Shown: piece by piece, positions 21,932 to 32,861 of the stretch
Numbering within the stretch: the stretch's first letter is position 1
How the letters are laid out: every line of letters begins with the position of its first letter
Assembly: GCA_026874595.1 (NCBI GenBank)
Contig: CM049316.1
Span: 73,005,176-73,069,175, forward strand
DNA: 64,000 nucleotides
DNA from: Sipunculus nudus
Lineage: Eukaryota; Annelida; Sipuncula; Golfingiida; Sipunculidae
Reading direction: 5' to 3'
Position numbers and translations under genes: made by a program
Notes under the pieces: model-generated
What the model saw: only the letters and a program-made list of their open reading frames with translations
Databases searched by the model: none
Told to the model about the DNA's origin: nothing

Positions 21932-24210
21932 TACAGCATTTAGTTGTTGAATCTATGTACCTACAATATTTAACCCAATGAGCATATCATCTAACGTGCC
22001 ATGTAAATATGTTTACCACCAGGAGGTACATGTCATTGAGCAGACCGTTAATATCAAACTTTGTCAGTGGGGTTAACTTCCGCAAAAAAAAAAAAAAAAA
22101 TAAATCAAATAAAAAAAGGGAGACTGGCATTTTTGTAAATTATAATGCCTACATCAATAACTTTTACCAAACCACAAAATAATACCTGAAAGAACGGCTA
22201 AATGTAAACCATTGGCTATACACCCAGAGATTGTCTGTAGCCGAGTGATAAACCCAAGGACCAGATGCACGATAACAATTCTGACACAGTGTCTGACCTG
22301 AGCGCAAGATCTATTTACCCTGTGTGCTGCTGGTGGTGGTAGTATGAGGTACAGTGCAACATGTCTGAAAGACATTCTTTGGTAATAACTCACCTGTCTA
22401 ATGAGATTACCTGTGATTAAAGAACACTTGTGGTCAGTCCCACGAGTGATCTCATAACACAGGGTTCACTGTACATGCATCATACAAAAGTATGCACTAG
22501 CTCCTGCAGTGGTTATATGCTGTATCTCTATTAGCTAAACCACTGCTTGCTTTAGCAGTGTGCTGGATTTCACCACCAGGTGGCTGGCATGGAGCCAAGA
22601 AAGTAATCAGACCAATGACAGTGGGGTATCACGTGGTACATCTAGCTCCAAGTCTGATACCAAAAACACCCTGCTCTCACTAGTTTTATTACATTCTTGG
22701 CCCTGTGCCAGCTGCCTGGTGGTGACACCCAGCAAACCTGCTAAAACAAGCATTATTTGAATGAAAAGAGAATTACAATAATAAAACCACTGCACTAACT
22801 ACACTCCCCTTGATTCAAACAAAGCAGGCTGTACAGATTATCAGTACACAAAGTCTAGCACAATGAGTAGTTTTCATTACTCACCATTCATATTCAGTGT
22901 ACAACACAAAACATAGTTACAAGCTTGGTTACATACAGGGCTTTTACATTTACCAGGGGGAAGTTTTAGCGGACTTATCTTGTTTATTTGCCACATTACT
23001 TTTCCTTTCTTTGATTTCTCTATTATGTACAAATTAATCGTTGTATAACAAAAGGCAACCAAAGTTCCAAAATGTGTCCAAAAGTTTTGTGTTAGGATCA
23101 TTGGTAATGGTGAATCACCACGCTTCTTTTTCACAATGAAAAATTACTCATAACATTCACATGCTGAACTGATACATATGATTGGTCAAAAACCTTAATA
23201 TTTTAACAAGTCAGAATAAACCAAGTATATACATCAAGGTTAAGATAATATGCAGCGTTTGAATCAAGGTAAGAGAAAAGTAAAGGAATGTGACACTTCC
23301 GGTGACTAATATGAACGCATTCCTTCCCTTGGTCTAATTAATCAAGTGATTAGAAAATATAGTAAAATACTGGTACATAATTATGCTATGTTTTGGTGTC
23401 AGTGGTACTATCCACAGGATATACTGTGGCTAGTTTCATATCTGCAAGGTTAAAATTCTTGAATTTCCACTTTTTTCCGTGTTTTGCAAGGGTTAGGTTT
23501 TAGCAGCCTAACCATACAGTAAGTATTTTTCGTTTGGATGAATTATATGATATATTCTAAAAAAAATTGTTTAATTTGTGAAGGACCCAGGGAATATCAA
23601 ATCATCAAGGAATTATTTTCTTTATTAGCAAGAAAACGTAAAAGATCTCACATTACTTCTAACATAAACCTCTGGCTTTCAGATAACAAATAACATCTGA
23701 CTGTTAATATAAATAGTATACAATTTTAGCCTCACCATGCTACGACCATAAGTAATGTGTATTAGATGCCAATGAAGCTGTAGATTAAAAGCATGTTTAC
23801 CTATGTAGCTGGGGTGTCTCATTCATGATGGTATATTTTTACGATAATTCACCTCTTGTGAATATCGAAAATTTGAAACCCTCAAAGACAAAAAGTGGAC
23901 CACAGCCGGTCCAGAGTATACAGAACCATCTGACCCAGCAGTGATGTATAAAACATCAGGTCACCAGGCATAGTAATGCCTCTGATTAAATGTAGTTTTA
24001 TCATTCTAGAGTGGTAGCTTACTTTGCAAATTCAGATTGTTTACAGCTTCAATTTTATTATTAAAAAAATGTTATATATAGCTGGCCAAGCAGGTATCCA
24101 CATATATAAAATCTGGAAGACAACTGGTTGAAACAGATTTTGGCTTCAGTACAAAACAGGAGTTCAAAATGTTAATGTCAAGAATTAAAACTACTCCCTG
24201 TAGGTGTTGC
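21929..24210. other. Intergenic DNA, no gene seen
   Basis: Only short frames, often overlapping on both strands (22154-22795). A GTAGCTGGGGTGTCTCATTC patch near 23812 weakly resembles GTAGATGGGGCGTCTGATTC near 45216 and may be another decayed dispersed repeat. Confidence 0.45.
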
Positions 24211-24213
24211 CAT

Positions 24214-24280
24214 CTATAGAGTAAACGTTAAACTGATCTTATGTGAATTATGACATCAGGAATATAAGTTTACTCTATAG
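24214..24280. repeat. Short inverted repeat
   Basis: CTATAGAGTAAAC at 24214 and GTTTACTCTATAG at 24268 are perfect 13-bp reverse complements separated by about 41 bp. Confidence 0.7.
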
Positions 24281-24454
24281 GCTGACATCAGGGCTGATAC
24301 CATATTATTGTCTGTTATTCAGGTATCAGATATAATGTATTTATCCTTCCTCTGCAATTTTCACCCTCATTTGTTGTGAAAAGTTAGAAATTAGCATCAT
24401 TTCCCCATTTTTATCACAAACTGAAGATGTACGTGCTTCGCATACTACAAATGT

Positions 24455-24462
<8 letters not shown>

Positions 24463-24500
<38 letters not shown>
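24463..24500. repeat. (AT)n microsatellite
   Basis: Simple AT repeat preceded by ACAT units. Confidence 0.9.
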
Positions 24501-24502
<2 letters not shown>

Positions 24503-26190
24503 TTTCCAATGTCAGAAGGATACATGGTGTACATCCCCCTTCATGAAGTTCAGGGCATTTTCCACATTTTGTGAAACATACTGGACATTTCCCATTCTTG
24601 TTCTAACTTGACTTTTAAATCTGGATACAAATAGAATGTATCAGAAGTGCATAAAAATATGCTGCTGAAAAAGGAGTGAAAAAAGATTTATTAGCATCTT
24701 TTTCAGGAAATCATAAAAAAGGAGTAACTCCTTTAAGTCAGCAAATAAATTCTGACATGGGAGCATGGAAAGTGACAGAATAACGGATTTAAGCTATTGA
24801 TCTACTTTTCATTCACTTTCCTGGTGTGATAGGTGCTTAAAAATTTCGAAACTTTTGCTGTCCATGTCCATTTATTCATAAAATAAAGTTTTTGGTTTGT
24901 TATTCGGTCTGACAAGGGCTTTAAAAAGAGTAATTTGGCAGACTTGTATTGCAATGATCTTGTAAACATCTTATTTTACCTTACAGCTTGAGTCACCTGC
25001 TGAATACTGATATCAGTTAGATACAGCTTGGACCATAAATTCAACAATGACACTTACATGCAAACAGCTTGGGACATACATTGAACATTGACTAATACCA
25101 CAGTTGTAACAGCTATTCACCGTAATCGCGATGTTAAAACAAATCCTGGATGGGAAATATCTGGAACTTATTCAAATACTACAAAGCTTAGGCTTAAATC
25201 CCATAATTCTTACATCAACTGATAATGGAAAGGGTGCTGTTCATGAATAAAATCAAGGATGGAATTATGGGATAGGCACAATAGGCATCATGATCCCAAC
25301 CACTCCCCTCACCTCGTTAGCTAATTAATGTACCTCATTACAAAGGTGTATAAATGATATTTTTGTCCTTTTAACTACATCTTTATTACAGCGGACTTGT
25401 AGATTACCTTCAGGTCGACATGTTCCTGTTTTTGAAGCCGACCTACCATATACCAATTTTTTAAACAGCAAGAAAAATCTGCTTGTCCTGCTGGCCAGTG
25501 AGTGCGCATACACCTACTGATTTTCCGTGCAGATCACCAGAATTTACAGTTCATTTTGTTCACTTACTTCGGATTTCGTCTCCCGATTGTTATTGGTTTC
25601 AGGATTGATAAAAAGTAAAAAAGGCAGGTTGTAAATCAACGATTTGTTTTGGTCCATCATTACATCTACAAAATTTTCTGACAAGCAAAAAATCAGTAAA
25701 AGGGAAGCAGGCTTTAACATGTACATGTAATGTTAAATCTATTTGTTAAACTGATAAGGTTTATCAGTGTGTCAGGTTTATTAAAACAGGTTTATCCACA
25801 TGGATTAACACTGTTTTACCTTTACTTAATAGGATAACCATGGTCCTCATGGCTATCTGCATTACAATGCTTGGTGCATGGTGACTGACATACGACAAAT
25901 AAAAAAGATCACATTAGTAAATGTTTGGCACGAATATAGAACACTACACACACCTTAATAAGAGTAAAATATGCACTGACCTCACCACACTGACTAAGTC
26001 TTGATGAATAATCTTAAGTAATATTTCAGTGCCATTATGGCACAAAGACTTAAGCCCCCATACATCTTATAGCTCAGTGCAAGAAAGATGACAATTTTTC
26101 TCTGGAACAGCCTCAAAGGTATGTGAGGTGTTCTATAATCTCTCTAAATTTTCTGAAGGTAAAATACAAGTCTTCTCATTTCCTAGACAC
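24501..26190. other. Intergenic DNA, no gene seen
   Basis: No supported exon, RNA gene or element end recognised. Confidence 0.5.
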
Positions 26191-26197
26191 ATTTGGT

Positions 26198-26360
26198 GAA
26201 ACTACGAATATTGTACTGACTAATCGTACAAATATAGTACTGACTCTAGTAGTGACTAATCGTACAAATATAGTACTGACTCTAGTACTGACTGATTGTA
26301 CATATATAGTACTGACTCTAGTACTGACTGATTGTACATATATAGTACTGACTCTGTCAA
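26198..26360 (+). repeat. 36-bp minisatellite, about four units
   Basis: Units of 36 bp built from TAATCGTACAAATATAGTAC plus TGACTCTAGTAGTGAC; later units carry GATTGTACATATATA. The period is a multiple of three, so the plus frame reads TNRTNIVLTLVV-like 12-residue repeats, which I take as incidental. Confidence 0.85.
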
Positions 26361-26426
26361 AACTGACAATAGTATTATTGTAATGTACTATACGCTACAC
26401 AATCTTAAAAAAATATATGACGTAGT

Positions 26427-26460
26427 ATATATATATATATATATAAATATATATATATAT
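26427..26460. repeat. (TA)n microsatellite, interrupted
   Basis: TATA repeats with one AA interruption. Confidence 0.85.
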
Positions 26461-27086
26461 AAATGAATGGATGAATGATATTATATTGCATGATTATTTT
26501 ACAAAACGCTATGCACAGATTAATATTAGCGCCGCCCTGTTCTCAAATTCCTCCATACGCCACTGAAGTTGGTGCCATGAAATGTTGATTAAACCTGTGT
26601 TATGCCAAGGAACCCTTCAACTATAAATATTAGGGGGAAAAAACGTCCTGAACATCGTGGCACTGATGTCCTTGGCTATAAAAATAAACATCAACAACCA
26701 TGCCGCTCCCACTCTTTCAATGCATGTTGGTCAATGCGCGTGTACGGAGATCCATGTGCTATCTTTCTAATAAAGGAGGTTAGAATAGCCATGGGCTTTT
26801 GAAGAGTGCGGGTATATATATATTTGTTAACAGATATTTTCTAAATCTAGATGCTTTTATTAAATACGTTGAATGTCATAATCTAATGCGCTATGCTTGC
26901 ACCATTGTGAATGCTGTTTTGTAAACCACTGGACTCGGACACACCATGGTGACAAATGGAGCGGAAAATTTGTGACATATAAACACTGTATATCATATAC
27001 AATGATTCAATAAACTGTATACAGTTCTTCAATATACTTCATCCCAAGGTGGCATAAATATTCGATAACCCCCCCCCCCTCTCTAT

Positions 27087-27120
<34 letters not shown>

Positions 27121-27121
<1 letters not shown>

Positions 27122-27292
27122 TGGAACCCCGCCTTGCGACCACCCCGCCATTGCGACCACCCCCACAATTACGACCACCAATCTTGGTCGCATATATACC
27201 ATTTATGTCACTTAGAGTTTCACAAATACGACCACCCCCTAATTACGACCACTTTGGTCAGTCCCCAAGGTGGTCGTAATTGTGGGGTTCCA

Positions 27293-27293
<1 letters not shown>
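27121..27293. mobile_element. Short TIR element in a TA microsatellite
   Basis: GTGGAACCCC at 27121 and GGGGTTCCAC ending near 27293 are perfect 10-bp inverted ends, continued imperfectly by GACCACC repeats on the left and GGTGGTCGTAATTGTGG on the right. The element is about 173 bp, non-coding, and flanked on both sides by TA repeats. This fits a Tc1/mariner-type MITE inserted at TA. Related NNCGACCACC fragments occur near 42819 and 54725. Confidence 0.75.

Positions 27294-27350
<57 letters not shown>
27294..27350. repeat. (TA)n microsatellite
   Basis: Long TA run directly after the TIR element. It produces false YIYIYI open frames on both strands. Confidence 0.95.
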
Positions 27351-27355
<5 letters not shown>

Positions 27356-27399
27356 GAAGAGAGAGGGAGAGAGAGAGAGAAATTGCATACATAGGAAAG

Positions 27400-28603
27400 T
27401 CGATAAAATCGAACCCATGACCATCCGGTTTCTGGCCTGCTGTTAAAATACTTTACTATACAACAGATCCCGAATCCCCTGCGTATTAGAACACATAGCC
27501 ACGTGATGTACATTGTCGACACAGACACTTTGCATTCAACAACTATTAATAATAATTAAAATAATAAAAAGGGTCTGTGGCCCCGTCCCAACATGCAAAT
27601 AAAGGGTCAAACCCCTTTGCCTGGTGCAGAAATTGAAAACGATGCGAGGACAGAAGTCAATCAAACCAACTGTGAGGACTGCCGATCTTGTATCTAAAAT
27701 ATTAATATATTTAAATTATCGCGTTATTATTTTCCATAGTACATCATCTCCTATAAGAACAAGTAATGAATACATTATAACAAAACTATCTTTTAAAATA
27801 TGAAAAACGTATAAGGATTATATCTTACGCATATATGCAAATATTTTAGTGTCCAGCCGACCGGCGAAACGATGCTGAACTATCACTATACTTCATTTAT
27901 TCCATAAACAAATAAGTTTATTTGTACCTTAAGTTAACATATTCATGGCACTTGGTATCATTAATGCTTAACTCTGAAAACGTGCAAATTAATCTTATGC
28001 TATTAGCGAGCATACAAAACTAAATCAAACAACATTACACCAACAAAAGGGTTTTGTAAAGTGAGAAATTTAAGATTTGGGAGTATATACTATATACATG
28101 TATCTTAGTCTTCGGTCTTATTACAGGGGTACGGTATGTATCAAACATAAGATAACAAGCAAGGGTGAATTTTGCATGCATTTAGAGTGTGCAAAAATTA
28201 AATGCAATAATAGTAATTATTCTTTATTTCCTAAAATTTACATGAACATTTCAAATTTAAAAATGTTGCGATACTTGAGCTAGATCTAACACCATGACAA
28301 CAACAAATCCACTCTTTCCATAATCATTCAGGCGAGACAGGTCGTAGTTTCCAAAATTACATAAAACTGAGATAATTTGTAGTGTTACAATAGTGCAGAT
28401 TTTAGCAGCTTTAATTCAGATTAAAAAATTCTGATTATTTGTATTTTTATAGCTTCACACATTAGATCATGTAATTATATGAAGTATTTTATGATATTGT
28501 TTTTGTTTATTACTCAGAATTATTCATTTAATTTAAATTCGAGTGGTTAGGGATTAAGTAATTTTATAGACATCCATTATGTATAACTATTTATTGTATA
28601 AAA

Positions 28604-28653
<50 letters not shown>

Positions 28654-29310
28654 TTCCTATCCTCGATTCTTGATGGTTCAAATCCTGCAAGGTGGAGGTC
28701 GAGTTGCCTTAAGGAAACTCTTTTCCGCTGTTGACCTGACAAAACGAATAGGCCTGTACAGTAAAACACGTGTGGTGTTTTCAACGTCCTATGGCAGAGT
28801 GATTTATGAACGTATATACATATTTAACATTGTTAACATTAATTATAGATTTCATAATATAAAATTCTTATGATACTTGCAACAAGTATTAGCAGTACAG
28901 AATTTACACGTTTAAAGTAGAACTTTAAAATTGACAGTTTAAACCTTTTATGAAAATAACAATGAAAGATTTATGTACCAATTTGCACTGCTCTGTGAAT
29001 AAAACACTGAAAATATGACATTGCGAGTTTCAAGACGTACTCGTTTGTTATCCATCATGAAATTGCCTTTGAATTCTCCACGTGTCCCATGTAATGACCG
29101 ATGATAAGAGATGCAGCCGTTATACCAAACTCTGATTACAATTCATGTATAAAGCGTTCAACATCTAAACTGGTTTGTGACGATGCGTCTGGATGAAAAC
29201 AAGATGTGCACCAGTTCAGCAGGTTCACATAGCGCCCTCTGCCGGTTATTAACATTAACATAAGTAATCTGCACATCTTAAAGATAAGATTAAGTTTTTC
29301 CCTTTTGTTT
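27400..29310. other. Intergenic DNA with a tRNA-like trace
   Basis: On the minus strand near 27405-27470, GGTCATGGGTTCGATTTTAT resembles a pol III B box and may be the head of a decayed SINE, but no cloverleaf could be drawn. No gene was recognised in the rest. Confidence 0.4.
28607..28653. repeat. (TA)n(TG)n compound microsatellite
   Basis: About 18 TA units followed by five TG units. Confidence 0.92.
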
Positions 29311-29311
29311 A

Positions 29312-29875
29312 ACAGAGATTTTCATACAGGAAACTTACAGTTCAGAGAAAACAGAAAATCAGTGGCGAGCTGAGTGGAGGCATAAACTTGTATGTAGCCA
29401 TGGGGAGAATAATTCTAGAGGAGTAGCAATTTTGATAAAAAAAATAATGTTGACTGTGAGATACGTGACAGAATAATTGATCAGAATGGTAGATATATAT
29501 TGTTAGACTGTACAACTGAAGGATCTAGAGTCACCCTGTGTAACCTTAATGTTCCTAACACTGATACTCCTGAATTTTTCCATGATATATTTAGTAAATT
29601 TGAAACATTGCCAAAGGATGGCCGTATTATTTGGTTGTGACTGGGAAATTGATCTGGACTTAAAAATAGATAAAAGTGGTGACAGACACACCACAAATAA
29701 ACTCTGTCAACACGTAATTCTAAATTATATGAGAGAGTTTAATCGGATTGATGTTTGGAGGGATTATAACCGCAATGTAAGTAGATATACATGGTCTAAT
29801 ACTGAACCTAATCCAATTTACTGTAGACTGGACTATTTTTTAATTTTTAATTTTTGTGCCCCACGAATAAAATCT
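29312..29875 (+). pseudogene. LINE ORF2 endonuclease remnant
   Basis: Broken coding sequence of an apurinic-type (EEP) endonuclease from a non-LTR retrotransposon. Visible blocks in order are FIQETYSSEKTENQW (catalytic Glu motif), LVCSHGENNSRGVAIL, VTLCNLNVPNTDTPEFF, CDWEIDLDLKIDKSGD, FNRIDVWRDYNRN, YTWSNTEPNPIYCRLDYFLI. The frame changes at an A run near 29440 and again near 29625-29635, so it cannot be translated as one protein. The block order and the final YTW...RLDYFLI resemble L1/Tx1-like elements. Reverse transcriptase was not found downstream, where a CT/TA microsatellite (about 29925-29975) follows. This is an inactive fragment. Confidence 0.82.
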
Positions 29876-29924
29876 TCAACACAATTAAATATTGTGACAG
29901 TGCTATTTCGAATGCTCTTAAGCT

Positions 29925-29932
29925 CTCTCTCT

Positions 29933-29974
<42 letters not shown>

Positions 29975-29976
29975 CA
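29925..29976. repeat. (CT)n(TA)n compound microsatellite
   Basis: CTCTCT run followed by a TATA run, directly 3' of the LINE endonuclease remnant. Confidence 0.9.
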
Positions 29977-31440
29977 CACCTTACGACATATAAATCCGTA
30001 ATTTGCAAGGGGGTGATCATACATAAAACAAGGATTGCTCTTACAGATAAAATAAATCGGATCGCAAGTCTGAGTTATGATAATCTTTATGTGTAACTTA
30101 TTGCTCTCTGATATTTTTCTTTTCAAAGAATACATTTGCAAGCGCATCACAGTATCAAACTCGGTACTAGCACTTTATTGAATGCAACTTTAACCTATTG
30201 GAAGCAGGCCGTCTTAAAAAAAACACATAAACTTGAACAATATATAGTAGAGACGTATGATTTTTAACAACACAATGTTGACAGGTTCTGAACAGTTTAT
30301 AAACTTTGTTTCAATACATCGACCCTGGTATCCAACAATCGCATTTTTCGTTGCAATCATTTTATCATCATCATCTGGAAAACTAGTATTCAAAATACAG
30401 CCCGGATATTTGTACCCTTTAACATAAATCGTCTGTTATTCCCAATACAAGTTTAGGTACCTCCAAGGACCACACCTTACCTTTATCCATTATGTGCATA
30501 TATACAGTCTTCGTTTAATTAAAATTAATTTGATGTTAACAAGGAGCTCAGCGGTTTTATTATAGCGTCTTAAGGATGTATAAAATCCAAACTATCAGGA
30601 TCATATGATTGTCAAATCCAGTATTAAGAGTGCATGTGATATTTTACCTCCGACCACGATCATATTTTCATCCTATGTGGTATAATAAAGATCATTTGAA
30701 ATTGCTTTAACTCGTCTTCATCATGGTATACAATTAAGAAAAGGTGTTTATTGTGCGACTTACATATTTGTACTATTTACATATCTGGCTTGGCAAATAT
30801 GAAGCTCTCTTACGTTTATTATTTCATAAATTTGGTTTGATTTCTAGAGCACCTGATCCCTGATCTTTTATGCGTCTGCAATAACGTTTAGAATAAGTTC
30901 ATATATAAATAGGCGCTAGTGGAACACGTCTTGTCATATATTAGACCATAGGCAGGCTTCCTACCTCGTTGCCAATTAAACAAACACACTGTCTGGCAGT
31001 ATAGCGTACGTACATGTCTGACATGTTCATTCTGTTTATGTCATTTACACGTTTCTCGTCGTAACGCTTCAGGTAAAGATCACTGTGTATTTAAAATAAT
31101 ATTTATAAAGGTGTTAATCTCCAAACCTCTGTACCTATTTAAAGAATAGCGAGTCTTTGAATGACTTTGTTATTAAATACAATTCGGATGTTAAAGCTGA
31201 AACATCAACAACCTTTGCTGACTTACTTCATTCCAGAAATGAATTATCTATCAATACCCTTAAAATCCTTTGCGACATCCACATACATAGATAACACTTG
31301 CTATCTGTTTTGCCGTCATGCATCCTCACCAGATATAAATGGACTGACCTAACACCCCTCTCGAATCTGTGAGATCCTTTCACGAAGTAATATAATAACA
31401 AATAAACAATTGGTTAAACCATGGTTTTGATATAAATAAA
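29977..31440. other. Intergenic DNA, possible LINE debris
   Basis: Some short stretches read like protein on the plus strand (for example ESLNDFVIKYNSDVKAET near 31155-31205). This may be decayed mobile-element coding sequence, but no conserved reverse-transcriptase motif was seen. Confidence 0.35.
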
Positions 31441-31578
31441 GCGTTTTAACCGATGGAATCACGCACACGTCAGCCTCTTTATGTCAGAACAGCTGCCCCC
31501 CTAATCCAGAAACCTAACAAACATGACCGTCATGGGTGTAAGTCTCGGATACTTGCTGGTACTGACCTTCTTCTCCAG

Positions 31579-31944
31579 GGATTGGTGTTCAACACGATGG
31601 CAGCTCCTGTCAATATAGGTCGGACTCACAACATGACGTTCTTTGTTCATACTTTGAACCAAGTTGTTACTTCACAAAGCTCCCACCAAGTACACGAGTC
31701 AATGCAAAACATTACAAAGATGGTACAAAGCAAATTGGCAGCCGCCTGTCGACCGACGCCATCTGGTGAAGAGGACGTCACACATAAATTAAATGTGACG
31801 ACAATTCCGCAAGCAATCGATCATTTGACAAATCAACAGATAAGCATGCAGAATCAGCTCATTAATTCAATGGCCGATATGAAGATGACTGTCTACGAGA
31901 TAAGAGATCAAATTCGGCAAAAAGAAACCCGGAAGAATGAGTGA
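31579..31944 (+). CDS. Candidate exon upstream of the lectin domain
   Basis: Part of a 163-codon open frame (31453-31944). A good acceptor (GACCTTCTTCTCCAG) at 31578 would begin the exon at GLVFNTMAAPVNIG. The C-terminal part (ITKMVQSKLAAA, then AIDHLTNQQISMQNQLINSM) has heptad-like hydrophobic spacing, suggesting a short coiled coil, as seen in stalks of some C-type lectins. The best donor (GA|GTGAGG at 31941) leaves phase 2, while the lectin exon at 32195 needs phase 1. The phase-compatible donor (GAG|GTAGGA, exon end 31945) comes after an in-frame TGA at 31942. So the link to the lectin exons is unproven, and the frame could be unrelated. Confidence 0.35.
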   Translation, partial: GLVFNTMAAPVNIGRTHNMTFFVHTLNQVVTSQSSHQVHESMQNITKMVQSKLAAACRPTPSGEEDVTHKLNVTTIPQAIDHLTNQQISMQNQLINSMADMKMTVYEIRDQIRQKETRKNE

Positions 31945-32194
31945 GGTAGGATCAATCAACATGAATTCAATTTTATGTTAATTAGCGATAAACACAACAA
32001 ATGATTCATACTTGCCTACATTACCATTTACTAATATTTTAACATTTGTCTGGTAGATATGATAATTTCGCCCGCACACCGTCTCGGTACTTCCCCATAG
32101 CTCACGTAATATACTCATGTTTTTTATGGTAATCTAAATAACAATAAACATATGATCGAGAATCCATGAGAATCGTATTTTCTTCCAAACCTAG

Positions 32195-32395
32195 TTTGTG
32201 ACGAAGGAGCCTTTTTCCTCGCCGAAGAAAACATGAGTAGGGGTTCGTGCTACAGTTTTGAGTTGGTTTTACGGAATTGGTCACATGCAAGAGAGTACTG
32301 CCAACAGAAAGGAGGGGATCTTGTCAGCATTGAAACGGCCAGGGAAAACGAGTTTATCCAGAGAAACATTCCAACCAGCCACCCGTTAATCGAAG
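32195..32395 (+). CDS. C-type lectin-like domain, first exon
   Basis: Exon between the acceptor CTTCCAAACCTAG and the donor CGAAG|GTATGA. It reads CDEGAFFLAEENMSRGSCYS then FELVLRNWSHAREYCQQKGG and DLVSIETARENEFIQRNI. This is the first half of a long-form C-type lectin-like fold: the extra N-terminal Cys pair, the WxxAxxYC helix with Cys1 and the GGDLVSI strand. It enters in phase 1 and leaves in phase 1, and the exon at 32629 fits that phase. Such domains bind sugars or proteins in secreted or membrane-anchored proteins, often in innate immunity. Signal peptide and upstream exons were not identified with confidence. Confidence 0.85.
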
Positions 32396-32628
32396 GTATG
32401 AATTTATCGTTATAATTTTTTGCAAAACTATGTGTGCTGCATTCAAAGAGTCCCAGAATGTTCTTATTTTTTTTTTATATTGAAGAAATATTTTTGTTCA
32501 GGCCAAAGAAATTCCAAAAATCAAGGATTAATTGAATATGCAATTTAAAATCATCATTAAATAACGTTATGTTGTTTAAATGACTGTTTAATATCCAATG
32601 AAGTTGTCTTTTCAAACCTTTTTTTTAG

Positions 32629-32861
32629 CACGAAGGGCGGAACAGTCTTGGCCAGGATTTTGGACATCTGGTTCAGACAAGGAGGAAGAGGGTACTTGGA
32701 TGTGGAGAGCCAACAGAGAGCCAATGAACTATACATCCTGGTACCCTGGGTAGCCAAACTATTCTGGGGGAAACAGTCACTACATGTACATATTACTGTC
32801 GGGCGGCCTGTGGGATAATTATGTCGGAAAGTGGCTTGCATTTCCTCTGTGTGAAATAAAG
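32629..32861 (+). pseudogene. C-type lectin-like domain, second exon with in-frame stop
   Basis: Acceptor CCTTTTTTTTAG, then in the required phase ARRAEQSWPGFWTSGSDKEE, EGTWMWRANREPMNYTSWYP and G, a TAG at 32751-32753, then PNYSGGNSHYMYILLSGGLW, DNYVGKWLAFPLCEIK and a donor AAG|GTATTA. This is the second half of the fold: the WxG and W-W core, the EPxN loop position, LWDN and the final Cys4 in LCE. The stop falls where most relatives have Gln or Glu before PN and is one transition from CAG. Cys2 and Cys3, which normally pair, are both absent (HYMYI and NYVGKW). The EPN calcium motif is EPM. It is either a pseudogene, a polymorphic null or a base error. Confidence 0.8.

Noticed and set aside
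27405-27470. tRNA gene on the minus strand
   Set aside because: A B-box-like GGTTCGAT is present, but no acceptor stem or anticodon arm could be formed. More likely a decayed SINE head.
27220-27528. YIYIYI-containing minus-strand frames
   Set aside because: Produced by the (TA)n microsatellite; the same applies to frames at 28587, 29833 and 40035.
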